Shown in pieces: positions 50,640-59,453 of a stretch of 64,000 nt of DNA. The notes below the pieces were generated by a model, which made no database searches, was not told the origin of the DNA, and was given only the letters and a program-made list of their open reading frames with translations. Source of the DNA: Lysobacter sp. (GTDB taxonomy: Bacteria > Pseudomonadota > Gammaproteobacteria > Xanthomonadales > Xanthomonadaceae); NCBI GenBank assembly GCA_030151365.1, contig JASLDW010000006.1, positions 124,001-188,000 on the forward strand. The letters are read 5' to 3'. A program made the translations under genes and the position numbers. Position 1 is the stretch's first letter. The number at the start of each line of letters is the position of its first letter.

Positions 50640-51634
50640 AGATCCTCGTCACTGGCGGTGGTGGTTTCCTCGGCCAGGCCTTGTGCCGTGGCTTGGTCGA
50701 ACGCGGCCATCGCGTGCGCAGCTTCAATCGCGGGCGCTATCCGGAACTCGACGTGCTCGGTGTCGAGCAGGTGCGCGGCGACCTTGCCGATCCCGATGCG
50801 ATGCTCGCGGCGGCGGAAGGCTGCGAGGCGGTCTTCCACAACGCCGCCAAGGCCGGCGCCTGGGGCAGCTACGACAGTTATTTCCAGCCGAACGTGGTTG
50901 GCACGCGCAACGTCATCGCCGCCTGCCGCGCGCATGGCATCCCGCGCCTCGTCTACACCTCGACCCCCAGCGTGACCCATCGCGCCACCCATCCGGTAGA
51001 AGGCGGAACCGCGGATGACGTGCCCTATGGCGAACACCTGAAGGCGCCGTATGCGGCGACCAAGCTGATCGCCGAACGCGAAGTGCTGGCGGCGAACAGC
51101 GTCACGCTGGCGACGGTCGCCCTGCGCCCGCGCCTGATCTGGGGCGTCGGCGACAACCAGTTGCTGCCGCGCCTGGTGGAACGCGCGCGCGCCGGACGCC
51201 TGGCATTGGTCGGAAACGGCCTCAACCTGGTCGACACAACCTATGTCGACAATGCCGCGCAGGCGCATTTCGATGCGTTCGAACACCTGCAGATCGGCGC
51301 GGCCTGCGCCGGCAAGGCCTATTTCATCAGCAACGGCGAACCTCGCGCGATGGAGCGCATCGTCAACGACCTGCTGCGCGCGGCCGGGGCGCCGGAAATC
51401 CATCGCCACATCCCGTTCGAGCTGGCCTACGGCATCGGCGCGACGATGGAACTGCTGTGGCCATTGCTGCGCCTTCGCGGCGAACCGCCGATGACGCGTT
51501 TCCTCGCCGAACAGCTGGTGACGCCACATTGGTACAGCATGGCGCCGGCGCTCCGGGATTTCGGCTACGTGCCGCGCGTCAGCATGGATGAAGGCCTGGA
51601 GCGGGTCGCGGCGTACTGGCGCAACGTCGCGTGA
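50636..51634 (+). CDS. oleD: OleD: NADPH-dependent 2-alkyl-3-ketoacid reductase
   Basis: 332 residues from ATG 50636. An extended short-chain dehydrogenase: Rossmann motif [12 protein letters not shown] at 7-18, [19 protein letters not shown] and the catalytic Tyr/Lys pair YAATK. It reduces the beta-keto acid made by OleA to the beta-hydroxy acid used by OleC. The C-terminal half matches the 3-beta-HSD/SDR42 type. Last gene of the cluster. Confidence 0.95.
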   Translation: MKILVTGGGGFLGQALCRGLVERGHRVRSFNRGRYPELDVLGVEQVRGDLADPDAMLAAAEGCEAVFHNAAKAGAWGSYDSYFQPNVVGTRNVIAACRAHGIPRLVYTSTPSVTHRATHPVEGGTADDVPYGEHLKAPYAATKLIAEREVLAANSVTLATVALRPRLIWGVGDNQLLPRLVERARAGRLALVGNGLNLVDTTYVDNAAQAHFDAFEHLQIGAACAGKAYFISNGEPRAMERIVNDLLRAAGAPEIHRHIPFELAYGIGATMELLWPLLRLRGEPPMTRFLAEQLVTPHWYSMAPALRDFGYVPRVSMDEGLERVAAYWRNVA

Positions 51635-51668
51635 CGCGAGGCTCGCGCGCCGCCACTACAATGCAGGC

Positions 51669-52337
51669 ATGAGCGACGCATCCTCCAATCTGCCGTTCAA
51701 CTGGAAAGTGCCCGCCGGCAAGGCGCTGGAAGCTGCGCTCAATCGTGCCTTGCTGCTTGACGAGGACACCCGTAGTGCGTTGCCCGCGCTGGATGGCCGC
51801 ACCGTTGCGCTGACCCTGGAGTCGCCGCCGCTGGCGCTGCAATTGAAGGTGGAGGGCGATCGCCTGCGCGTCGGCCCGGTGCCGGACGCCGATCGCGCCG
51901 ATCTCTCGGTGCGCAGCACGCTGTCGGGATTGCTGGGTCGCCTGCCGGGCCTTTTGGGCAGCGCCTCCCAACGCGATGCCGGGCCCCCGGTGGGATCGAT
52001 GCGGATCGAAGGCGATGCCGACGTCGCCCGTCGCCTGCAGCGGATGGCGGAACGCTTCGATCCCGACTGGGGGCGACCGTTCGCCGCGGTGTTCGGCGAC
52101 GTGCTCGGCACCCAGATCGCCAATGGCGTCGCCTTCGCGCTCAAGCGCGCGCGCATCGCCGCGCAGGACGTGGCGAAATCGGCGGCGGAATACCTCACCG
52201 AGGAGTCGCGCGACGTGGTCGCCCAGGCCGAGCTCGATGCCTTCCACGACGACGTCGACAAACTGCGCGATGCCGGCGAACGGCTCGCCGCACGCATCGC
52301 CCGTTTGCGGAGCGCCGGCTCCGGAGAGGCACGGTGA
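51669..52337 (+). CDS. ubiJ: Ubiquinone biosynthesis accessory factor UbiJ
   Basis: 222 residues from ATG 51669. The N-terminal half has an SCP2-like lipid-binding domain ([34 protein letters not shown]), the second half an extended helical tail ([25 protein letters not shown]). It helps present hydrophobic ubiquinone intermediates within the cytoplasmic Ubi complex. It is followed directly by ubiB (4-bp overlap). Confidence 0.9.
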   Translation: MSDASSNLPFNWKVPAGKALEAALNRALLLDEDTRSALPALDGRTVALTLESPPLALQLKVEGDRLRVGPVPDADRADLSVRSTLSGLLGRLPGLLGSASQRDAGPPVGSMRIEGDADVARRLQRMAERFDPDWGRPFAAVFGDVLGTQIANGVAFALKRARIAAQDVAKSAAEYLTEESRDVVAQAELDAFHDDVDKLRDAGERLAARIARLRSAGSGEAR

Positions 52338-54004
52338 ACTTCGGCGTCGGTCGCGCATGGCGGATCGGGCGCGTGCTGCTGCGCTATCGCCTCGATTCCC
52401 TGCTCGACGATACCCCTGCCGAGCGCTGGTTGAAATTGGCTCGCCCGTTCGTGCCGGGCGCGTCCGCCGAGATCGCCGCGTTGCCGCGCGGTGCGCGCCT
52501 GCGCCTCGCCCTGCAGGAACTCGGGCCGATCTTCGTCAAGTTCGGGCAGATCCTGTCGACCCGGCGCGACCTGGTTCCGGTCGACATCGCCGAAGAACTC
52601 ACGTTGCTGCAGGATCGCGTCAAGCCGTTCGATGGCCAGCGCGCACGCGCGATCGTCGAGCAGTCATTGGGTCAACCGATCGACGTGCTGTTCGCCGATT
52701 TCGACACTGCGCCACTGGCGTCGGCAAGCATCGCCCAGGTGCACGCGGCGACCCTGCACGATGGCCGCCGGGTCGTGGTGAAAGTGCTGCGTCCGGACAT
52801 CGACGCCGAGATCCGGGACGATATCGCCCTGCTGAAGTCGCTGGCCGGCGTGGTCGAGCGCACGCATCCCAATGCCGACAAGATCCGCCCGCGCGAAATC
52901 GTCGCCGAGATCGAGAACACGCTGACCGCCGAACTCGATCTCCAGCGCGAAGCCGCCAATGCGTCGGTCCTGCGGCGCAACTGGATAGATTCCGACGATC
53001 TCTACGTGCCGGAACCGATCTGGAGCCATACCGGCCCGCGCGCGATGACGATGGAGCGCGTCACCGGCATTCCCTCCGACGACATCGCCGCGCTCGACGC
53101 CGCCGGCATCGATCGCAAGGCCCTGGCCGCCAAGGGCGTGCGCGTGTTCTACCAGCAGGTGTTCCGCGACAACTTCTTCCACGCCGATGCCCACGCCGGC
53201 AACATCTGGGTCGATGTCGATCCGGCGCGCCGAGCGGATCCGCGTTTCATCGCGATCGACTTCGGCATCATGGGCCAGCTTTCGCGCGAGGATCAGTACT
53301 ACCTCGCCGAGAATTTCATGGCGATCTTCAATCGCGACTACCGCCGTATCGCCGAACTGCACGTCGACGCCGGCTGGATGCCCGGCCACCTGCGCATCGA
53401 CGAACTGGAAGCGGCCGCGCGTTCGGTGTGCGAACCGTACTTCACCCGCCCGCTGTCGCAGATCTCGCTGGCCGAAGTGCTGGCGAAACTGTTCCGGGTC
53501 GCCCAGCGCTACGAATTGACGCTGCAGCCGCAGCTGATCCTGTTGCAGAAGACGTTGTTGAACATCGAGGGCGTCGGTCGCCAGCTCGATCCCGACATCG
53601 ACATCTGGGCAGTCGCGAGGCCTGTGCTGGAGCGCATCCTGCGCGAACGCTACAGCCCGAAGCGGTTGCTCAAGAACTTCGCCCGCCAGTTGCCGGAGCT
53701 GGCGACGCGCGCCCCGGAAATGCCGGAGCTCGCGCATGCGTGGTTGAAGCAGCAAGTGGAAGGCCGCCACGAACTGCACATGCAGTCCGAAGACCTGCGC
53801 CGTCTTTCCAACGACCTCCACGGCATGCAACGACGGATGGTCTCGGCGATCCTCGGCACCGGCCTGCTGATCGTCGCGGCGGTGCTGTACGCGCTCGAAC
53901 CCGCGGGCGGCCCACGGCTGTTCGGGATCCCGGCATCGGCGTGGATCGCCGGGCTTGGCGGGCTGTGGGCGTTGCTGGCGGCGTGGCCGCGCGGCCGCGG
54001 TTGA
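52334..54004 (+). CDS. ubiB: Ubiquinone biosynthesis protein UbiB
   Basis: 556 residues from GTG 52334. ABC1/ADCK atypical kinase fold: [20 protein letters not shown] (the KxGQ motif), [35 protein letters not shown] and [12 protein letters not shown]. Two C-terminal membrane helices ([18 protein letters not shown] and the following one) anchor it. Required for an early ring hydroxylation step of ubiquinone synthesis, probably through ATPase action. Its stop overlaps the next start. Confidence 0.95.
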   Translation: MNFGVGRAWRIGRVLLRYRLDSLLDDTPAERWLKLARPFVPGASAEIAALPRGARLRLALQELGPIFVKFGQILSTRRDLVPVDIAEELTLLQDRVKPFDGQRARAIVEQSLGQPIDVLFADFDTAPLASASIAQVHAATLHDGRRVVVKVLRPDIDAEIRDDIALLKSLAGVVERTHPNADKIRPREIVAEIENTLTAELDLQREAANASVLRRNWIDSDDLYVPEPIWSHTGPRAMTMERVTGIPSDDIAALDAAGIDRKALAAKGVRVFYQQVFRDNFFHADAHAGNIWVDVDPARRADPRFIAIDFGIMGQLSREDQYYLAENFMAIFNRDYRRIAELHVDAGWMPGHLRIDELEAAARSVCEPYFTRPLSQISLAEVLAKLFRVAQRYELTLQPQLILLQKTLLNIEGVGRQLDPDIDIWAVARPVLERILRERYSPKRLLKNFARQLPELATRAPEMPELAHAWLKQQVEGRHELHMQSEDLRRLSNDLHGMQRRMVSAILGTGLLIVAAVLYALEPAGGPRLFGIPASAWIAGLGGLWALLAAWPRGRG

Positions 54005-54690
54005 TCCCCATCCTCCATCCCGACGATCGCTTCGCCGTGGTCGCCAAGCCGGCGGGCCTGATGCTGCACGACAGCGCGCTCGCCCGTGGCGAAACCGATT
54101 TCCTCGCCGATCGCCTGCGCGAGCAGTTCGGACGCGACATCTTCCTGATCCACCGGCTCGATCGCGCCACCAGCGGTTGCCTGCTGCTGGCCTTCGATCG
54201 CGACACCGCATCGGCGCTGGGCAAGGCGTGGATGGCGGGCGACGCCGACAAGGACTATCTCGCGATCTGTCGCGGCTGGCCGGCGGAAGACGACTTCCTC
54301 GTCGACCATCCGCTCGACGGCGGCCCCGGAAAGCCGGAAAAGAAGCCGGCGCGCACGCGCTTCCGCAAGCTCGCGACAGGCGAGTTGGAATTGCCCTCGG
54401 CGGGATTCCCGACCTCGCGTTATGCGTTGTTGCGCGCCAGTCCCGAGACCGGGCGCTTCCGCCAGATCCGCCGCCATCTCAAGCACCTGTCGCATCACCT
54501 GATCGGCGACACCAGCCACGGCGATGGCCGCCACAACCGCAATTTCCGCATGCTCGGCATCCATCGCATGCTGCTGCACGCGGAGCGCCTGTCGTTCACC
54601 CATCCGTGGAGCGGCGAACGCCTCTCGATCGTCGCGCCGCCCGACGGCGAATTCGCGAAGGCGCTGGCGCTGTTCGGCTGGAACGCGTGA
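54001..54690 (+). CDS. truC: RluA-family pseudouridine synthase (TruC-like)
   Basis: 229 residues from TTG 54001, overlapping the ubiB stop (TTGA); no better start exists in the frame near it. The active-site motif is [11 protein letters not shown] with catalytic Asp54, then the RluA-type [15 protein letters not shown] and [15 protein letters not shown]. No S4 domain, so it resembles TruC, which modifies uridine 65 of tRNA. The next gene on the opposite strand ends 3 bp away. Confidence 0.88.
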   Translation: MIPILHPDDRFAVVAKPAGLMLHDSALARGETDFLADRLREQFGRDIFLIHRLDRATSGCLLLAFDRDTASALGKAWMAGDADKDYLAICRGWPAEDDFLVDHPLDGGPGKPEKKPARTRFRKLATGELELPSAGFPTSRYALLRASPETGRFRQIRRHLKHLSHHLIGDTSHGDGRHNRNFRMLGIHRMLLHAERLSFTHPWSGERLSIVAPPDGEFAKALALFGWNA

Positions 54691-54692
54691 CC

Positions 54693-55112
54693 TCAGCGCT
54701 GGTGCGGCGTGTTCTGCGCGCGTTCCATTTCCCTGCCGAAATCGCGCATCGCCGGTTCCATCTCGCGGCCCATCGATTCCATTGCGGGCTGCATCGCTTC
54801 CATCATCTTCGGCATGGTCTCGGCCATGGTGCGCATCATCGGCGCCATCGCCTTCATCATCGCCGGCATTTCCTTCGCCATCGCCTGCATCGCCGGCTGC
54901 ATCTGCTTCATCATCCGGGGCATCTGGCGCATGGCTTCCTGCATCTGCGGCTGCGCCTTCTGCAATTCGTCGGTGGCCTGGCGCATGGCGGCCGCGGTGT
55001 CGGCGGCGGTCGGAGCGGTGGGAATGGTCGCGGATCGCGCGGCGGGATCGGTGCCGGCATGGGCGCCAGCGCTGGCGGCGGCAAGGAGCAGGGCGGCTGC
55101 GATGCGGTTCAT
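54693..55112 (-). CDS. Met-rich exported protein (139 aa)
   Basis: ATG 55112 is preferred because GGGGGATG gives a proper ribosome binding site spacing; ATG 55118 also fits. The signal peptide ends at about AHA20. After a short Thr/Ala stretch, residues 45-130 are a continuous helix of Met/Ala/Glu/Gln repeats with about 25 Met (QMQEAMRQMPRMMKQMQPAM and similar). The pattern suggests metal (copper) binding or a surfactant-like amphipathic helix, both inferred. No recognised domain. It converges on truC. Confidence 0.75.
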   Translation of the reverse strand: MNRIAAALLLAAASAGAHAGTDPAARSATIPTAPTAADTAAAMRQATDELQKAQPQMQEAMRQMPRMMKQMQPAMQAMAKEMPAMMKAMAPMMRTMAETMPKMMEAMQPAMESMGREMEPAMRDFGREMERAQNTPHQR

Positions 55113-55253
55113 GGTCATCCCCCGATTCGGACATCTCGAACCGGTATGCTCGGAAGCCCGCGTGGACAACGTCAAGATCGCGCTTGCGGATGCTCAACCG
55201 GCGTTGTGTTATGTGAACGGGTCAGGGCCGGGGAGCCCATTTAGACTTCACCG

Positions 55254-55661
55254 ATGAACGAGATCGCCATTCCCGAATCCGAACTGGTCGAGCGCTTCGT
55301 GCGCGCGTCGGGCGCGGGCGGGCAGAACATCAACAAGGTCGCCACCGCGGTCGAGCTGCGCTTCGACATCGCCGGCTCGCCTTCGCTGGACGACGAGGTC
55401 CGCAGCCGCCTGCTGGCTCGGCGCGACCGGCGCGTCACCGGCGACGGCGTGATCGTCATCCATGCCCAGCGCTTCCGCACACAAGACCGCAATCGCGACG
55501 ATGCGCGCGAACGCCTGATGGCCTTCATCGCCCACGGCAGCGAAGTCGCCAAGCCGCGCAAGGCGACCCGGCCGACGCGGGCATCGAAGGAGCGCCGGCT
55601 GGAATCGAAGCGCGGACGCAGCGAACTCAAGCGCGGCCGCACCCGCAAGGATTGGGATTGA
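55254..55661 (+). CDS. arfB: Alternative ribosome-rescue factor ArfB
   Basis: 135 residues. The release-factor catalytic motif GGQ lies in ASGAGGQNINKVAT (residues 18-31). The C-terminal basic tail KERRLESKRGRSELKRGRTRKDW is the segment that inserts in the mRNA channel of a stalled ribosome. ArfB (YaeJ) hydrolyses peptidyl-tRNA on ribosomes lacking a stop codon. Closely followed by an acyltransferase gene (4-bp gap). Confidence 0.95.
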   Translation: MNEIAIPESELVERFVRASGAGGQNINKVATAVELRFDIAGSPSLDDEVRSRLLARRDRRVTGDGVIVIHAQRFRTQDRNRDDARERLMAFIAHGSEVAKPRKATRPTRASKERRLESKRGRSELKRGRTRKDWD

Positions 55662-55665
55662 ACGC

Positions 55666-56298
55666 ATGAACGAAACGAACGCGCCGCATCCGCCGACGCC
55701 GGCCAGCGACGGACCGATCCTGCCATTGCCGCCGCGCGCGCCGCGGGTGCGCAACAGTCCGTTCTCGCGCTGGTTCGGACGCACGCTGCTGAAGCTGGGC
55801 GGCTGGCGCATGGTCGGCGAATTCCCGGACGTGCCGAAGCTGGTGCTGATCGGCGCGCCGCATTCGTCCAACTGGGACGGCGTGTGGGGATTCGCGGCGA
55901 AGATGGCGCTCGGCCTCGACATTCGCATCCTCGGCAAGAAGGAATTGTTCTGGTGGCCGATGGGGCCGATCCTGCGCCGGCTCGGCGTGATCGCGATCGA
56001 TCGCAAGGCGCCGGGCGGTATCGTCGAACACACCGCGGCAACGATTCGCGGCGCCGACCAGTTCTGGCTGGGCATCGCCCCTGAAGGCACCCGCAAGCCG
56101 GTGAAGGAATGGAAGAACGGATTCTGGAAGATCGCGCACACCGCCGAGATCCCGATCCTGCTCGAATATTTCCATTACCCGGACAAGGTGATCGGCATCG
56201 GTCCGCTGTTCTGGACCAGCGACGATCCCGTCGCTGACATGGCGCGCATCCGCGAGTGGTATCGCCCGTGGCAGGGCAAGAACCACGGCACGATTTAA
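55666..56298 (+). CDS. Lysophospholipid acyltransferase family protein
   Basis: 210 residues. The H-x4-D motif is HSSNWD (66-71), followed by LGKKELFWWPMGPILRRLGVIAIDRK and IAPEGTRK. No clear membrane helix other than the N-terminal amphipathic region. It is different from the plsC-like gene at 19391 and belongs to the short, glycerol-3-phosphate-acyltransferase-like group. Its exact acceptor is unknown. Its end overlaps the tetR gene end by 4 bp on the opposite strand. Confidence 0.87.
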   Translation: MNETNAPHPPTPASDGPILPLPPRAPRVRNSPFSRWFGRTLLKLGGWRMVGEFPDVPKLVLIGAPHSSNWDGVWGFAAKMALGLDIRILGKKELFWWPMGPILRRLGVIAIDRKAPGGIVEHTAATIRGADQFWLGIAPEGTRKPVKEWKNGFWKIAHTAEIPILLEYFHYPDKVIGIGPLFWTSDDPVADMARIREWYRPWQGKNHGTI

Positions 56299-56933
56299 CG
56301 CGGCGACACGCCCTCGACCAGGATCGAAAACAGCGCCTGCGCCACGTCCGGCAACGGTCGTTGGGTGACGCGTTCCAGCACGCCATCGGTCTGCAACGAC
56401 GCCAGTCCGTGCACGACCGACCAGCCGGCGATCGCGACGTCCTCGGGCGAGCGCGCCCCGGTGAGTCCCGCTGCCGCGCATTCGTGCGCCGCGCGCAGCA
56501 CCACCCCGAAGGCTTCCTGCCCCGCTTCGAGCAGATCGGGGTGCTGCAGCTTGTTGCACTCCGGCCCGAACATCAGGCGATAGAGATGCGGATGTTCGCC
56601 GGCGAACTGCAGGTAGGCGCTACCGACGGCGAGATAGCTGTCGACCGGGGTCGATGCCGAAATGCGCGCGGCATCGGTGGTCGTGGCGAGTTCCCGGAAG
56701 CCCTCCGCCAGCACGGCGGCCTGCAAGGCATCGCGATCCTCGAAGTGGCGATAGGGCGCCGCCGGGCTGACGCCCGCTTGCTGCGCCGCAGCGCGCAAGG
56801 TCAGTGCCGAGGAGCCGCCACGTTCCACCAGCTGGCGCGCGGCCAGCAACAGAGCACGCCGCAAATCGCCGTGGTGGTAGCCCTGCGGGCGGGGGATGGG
56901 ACAAGCCATGCCCGGGAAAAGACGCCGCTTCAT
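56295..56933 (-). CDS. TetR family transcriptional regulator
   Basis: 212 residues. The N-terminal DNA-binding helices YHHGDLRRALLLAARQLVERGGSSALTLRAAAQQAGVSPAAPYRHFEDRDAL are standard TetR. The C-terminal ligand domain is Ala-rich with FGPECNKLQHPDLLEAGQ. It is divergent from a VOC protein gene across a clear 9-bp inverted repeat, so it probably represses both. Its ligand is unknown. Confidence 0.93.
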   Translation of the reverse strand: MKRRLFPGMACPIPRPQGYHHGDLRRALLLAARQLVERGGSSALTLRAAAQQAGVSPAAPYRHFEDRDALQAAVLAEGFRELATTTDAARISASTPVDSYLAVGSAYLQFAGEHPHLYRLMFGPECNKLQHPDLLEAGQEAFGVVLRAAHECAAAGLTGARSPEDVAIAGWSVVHGLASLQTDGVLERVTQRPLPDVAQALFSILVEGVSPR

Positions 56934-56948
56934 GTTGACAATAATAAC

Positions 56949-56977
56949 ATCTCGTCATAACGTCATGTTGACGAGAT
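56949..56977. promoter_or_regulatory. Palindromic TetR-type operator
   Basis: ATCTCGTCA (56949-56957) and TGACGAGAT (56969-56977), a perfect 9-bp inverted repeat with 11-bp spacer, between the divergent tetR and VOC genes. An adjacent AT-rich stretch (ATAATAACAT) suits promoter elements. Confidence 0.75.
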
Positions 56978-57014
56978 AAACATCAGGCTCACCCACCGTA
57001 TCCGGAGATTCCAG

Positions 57015-57395
57015 ATGCAACACAATCCCATTGGCTGGACCGAGATCTACGTGCAGGACATGGCGCGTGCGCGCGCGTTCTACGAGACGGTGCTGGCAAC
57101 CAAACTGGAAGAGCACCCGGTACCGCCCGACATGAAGATGGAAATGATGTTCTTCCCCGCGCAGATGGAATTGCCCGGCAGCGGCGGCGCGCTGGTGAAG
57201 ATGGAGGGCGTGCCCTCGGGCATGGGAGGTACCTTGGTCTATTTCGTCTGCGAGGATTGCGGCGTCGAGTCGGGCCGCGTGGAGGCCGCCGGCGGCAAGA
57301 TCTTCAAGCCCAAGTTTTCGATCGGCGAATACGGCAATTGCGCGTTGTGCTACGACAGCGAAGGCAATCTGTTCGGCCTGCATTCGATGAAGTGA
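57015..57395 (+). CDS. VOC family (glyoxalase/bleomycin-resistance fold) protein
   Basis: 126 residues. Two beta-alpha-beta-beta-beta modules: GWTEIYVQDMARARAFYETVL with the opening motif, and the second half VYFVCEDCGVESGRVEAAGGKIF, NCALCYDSEGNLFGLHSMK. The conserved metal ligands of the family (an early His, later Glu residues) are only partly identifiable. Probably a small metal-dependent isomerase or binding protein; the substrate is not known. Putatively controlled by the adjacent TetR regulator. Confidence 0.88.
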   Translation: MQHNPIGWTEIYVQDMARARAFYETVLATKLEEHPVPPDMKMEMMFFPAQMELPGSGGALVKMEGVPSGMGGTLVYFVCEDCGVESGRVEAAGGKIFKPKFSIGEYGNCALCYDSEGNLFGLHSMK

Positions 57396-57398
57396 TCG

Positions 57399-58079
57399 TC
57401 ACGGCGTGGTCAGGCGCATCGCCAACCACACCGCGAACAGGATCGGCAGCAGGATCGCGGCGAGCAGGGCGATCGAAAGCGTCGTCCGCCCCCATCCCGG
57501 CAACGGCCCGGTGCCGGGCGACGCGACGACATTGGTGTCGGCGATGCGATCGTGCAGGCTGCGGAATGGCGGCCACCATGCCAGCAGGTGGCCGATGTTG
57601 AGCGTGAACCACGACAGTCCTGCGGCGAGTTGGCGCACCATCAGCTGCGCGAACGGCGCGCGCTTCCCCGACGCATCGACCACGCGCAGGCCGAGCAGGC
57701 GCTTGCCGGGGGAGCCCTGCCACGACGACAGTTCGCCGCCGAGATTCCAGGCGGCGGACAGCAGGGCATAGGCAAGCGTCACGACGAGGATGGCCCCGGT
57801 GACGTGCCGGGCGAATGCCGCGACCGCGGCATGCAGCGATGGATCGGCGAGCAGGCTGGCGTAGAAGCTGGCGGGATCGGCATTGGCGTCGAGCGCATGG
57901 GCCATCGTCGCGTCCATGGTCGAGCGCAGGCTGTCGATCGCGGCATCTGCCTCGCGCAGATCGGCCCGCCACCACGATGCGGTCAGCAGGAGTGCAGCCG
58001 CCGCGAGCGCGGCGAAGTCGGCCAGGAAGGCGGCGCAGCGCCGTTGCCAGTGCGGATTGCGCAGCCGCGGCGGATTCAT
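57399..58079 (-). CDS. RDD family membrane protein
   Basis: 226 residues with about four hydrophobic helices (one near the N-terminus, LADFAALAAAALLLTASW; three more in the C-terminal half). The family motif is split: an Arg/Asp region near ADFAA and the GSPGKRLLGLRVVDASGKRAPF loop typical of RDD proteins. Function unknown, perhaps a transport or ion-related role. It starts inside the tatC stop (ATGA), so it belongs to the tat operon. Confidence 0.87.
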   Translation of the reverse strand: MNPPRLRNPHWQRRCAAFLADFAALAAAALLLTASWWRADLREADAAIDSLRSTMDATMAHALDANADPASFYASLLADPSLHAAVAAFARHVTGAILVVTLAYALLSAAWNLGGELSSWQGSPGKRLLGLRVVDASGKRAPFAQLMVRQLAAGLSWFTLNIGHLLAWWPPFRSLHDRIADTNVVASPGTGPLPGWGRTTLSIALLAAILLPILFAVWLAMRLTTP

Positions 58080-58822
58080 GCCGATGCGGTGTTCGGCTTC
58101 AGCACGCGGGCGGCAAGGATGCCGGCTTCATAGAGCAGGCACATCGGGACGGCCAGCATCAGCTGCGAAACGATGTCGGGCGGAGTGATGATCGCGGCGA
58201 GGATGAAGATCGCGACGACGGCGTAGCCGCGCCACTCGCGCAACTGCTGCGGGGTGACCACGCCGACCAGCACGGCGATTACCAGCGCCACCGGCAATTC
58301 GAAACTGAGGCCGAAGGCGAAAAAGATCATCAACACGAAATCGAGATAGGCGTTGATGTCGGTCATGCGCGCCACGCCCGCAGGAGTGGTGTGCTCGAGG
58401 AACAGGAACGCCGCCGGCAGCACGCCGAAATAGGCGAAGGCGCAGCCGAGGTAGAACAGCACCACCGCCGAGGCCAGCAATGGCAGGGCAATGCGGCGCT
58501 CGCGCTGGTACAGGCCAGGCGCGACGAACGCCCAGGCCTGGTAGAGCACCCACGGCATCGCCGCCATCAATGCGACGCAGACGGCCAGCTTGACCGGGGT
58601 GACGAACGGGGTGAGAACGCCGGTGGCGATCAGCTGGCCGCCGCGTGGCATGGATCGCAACAGCGGTTGCGCCAGCCAGGCGTAGAGCTTGTTCGAGAAC
58701 GGCAACGCCACCGCCAGCACCACGCCGACACCGGCCAGTGCGCGCAGCAGGCGCATACGCAATTCGAGAAGGTGCGGGATCAGTCCGCCAACCAGCGATT
58801 CCGGATCGTCAGCGAAACTCAT
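58076..58822 (-). CDS. tatC: Twin-arginine translocase subunit TatC
   Basis: 248 residues with six membrane helices. Signature segments are HLLELRMRLLRALAGVGVV at the N-terminus, MPWVLYQAWAFVAPGLYQRERR and FAFGLSFELPVALVIA. TatC binds the twin-arginine signal peptide and initiates export of folded proteins across the inner membrane. It starts within the tatB stop (4-bp overlap). Confidence 0.97.
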   Translation of the reverse strand: MSFADDPESLVGGLIPHLLELRMRLLRALAGVGVVLAVALPFSNKLYAWLAQPLLRSMPRGGQLIATGVLTPFVTPVKLAVCVALMAAMPWVLYQAWAFVAPGLYQRERRIALPLLASAVVLFYLGCAFAYFGVLPAAFLFLEHTTPAGVARMTDINAYLDFVLMIFFAFGLSFELPVALVIAVLVGVVTPQQLREWRGYAVVAIFILAAIITPPDIVSQLMLAVPMCLLYEAGILAARVLKPNTASA

Positions 58823-59139
58823 TGCGCATGGTCGCCGTGGGGATCGGCTGGCGCATCGCCATCGGCGGGCTTCCCTTCAGCGGTGATGGCCGCCTGCGAC
58901 AGGTGACGCAGGTCGGCGCCGGCATCATGCACGGATTGTTTCGCGCCTTCCAGCTGCTTGCGCATGTCCTCGGCGGCGAGTTCGCGCTCCAGTTCGGCGC
59001 GCAGGTTGAACCAGTAGGCGCGCACCCGGCGGATCCACAGGCCGGCCAGCCGCGCGGCTTTCGGCAAACGTTCCGGACCGAGCACGATGAGTGCGACGAT
59101 GCCGATCAGCAGGAGTTTGCCGAAACCGAGTTCGAACAT
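58819..59139 (-). CDS. tatB: Twin-arginine translocase subunit TatB
   Basis: 106 residues. The N-terminal membrane helix FGKLLLIGIVALIVLGPERLPKAAR is diagnostic, followed by an amphipathic helix (LAGLWIRRVRAYWFNLRAELERELA) and a charged tail. It works with TatC in substrate recognition. It starts 27 bp after tatA. Confidence 0.96.
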   Translation of the reverse strand: MFELGFGKLLLIGIVALIVLGPERLPKAARLAGLWIRRVRAYWFNLRAELERELAAEDMRKQLEGAKQSVHDAGADLRHLSQAAITAEGKPADGDAPADPHGDHAQ

Positions 59140-59166
59140 GGCACGACCCGTGGTTGCAGTCCGCGA

Positions 59167-59403
59167 TCAGCGCGGTGCCTGGTCGTCCTGGCGCTGCTGC
59201 GATTGCGTCGTGCTGTCGCTGCGTTGCGAATCATCGCCCAGGCTCTGGGGCTTCTTTTCTTCCTCGTCCCCGTGCATGCCTTTCTTGAACTCGTTGACGG
59301 CCTTGCCGATGTCGCGGGCGCCGCTGGTCAGGCGCTTGGTGCCGAACACCACCAGGATGATCACCAGGAGGATCAACAATTTGCCGAAGCTGAGCTCGAA
59401 CAT
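59167..59403 (-). CDS. tatA: Twin-arginine translocase subunit TatA
   Basis: 78 residues. The N-terminal helix [20 protein letters not shown], a short hinge and the amphipathic helix [17 protein letters not shown] are typical, followed by a hydrophilic tail. TatA oligomers form the translocation pathway. First gene of the tatABC-RDD operon on the minus strand. Confidence 0.96.
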   Translation of the reverse strand: MFELSFGKLLILLVIILVVFGTKRLTSGARDIGKAVNEFKKGMHGDEEEKKPQSLGDDSQRSDSTTQSQQRQDDQAPR

Positions 59404-59453
59404 GGCAACACTTCCAACGATTCAGATACAGCTTGGGAGAATACAGCAGCGCC

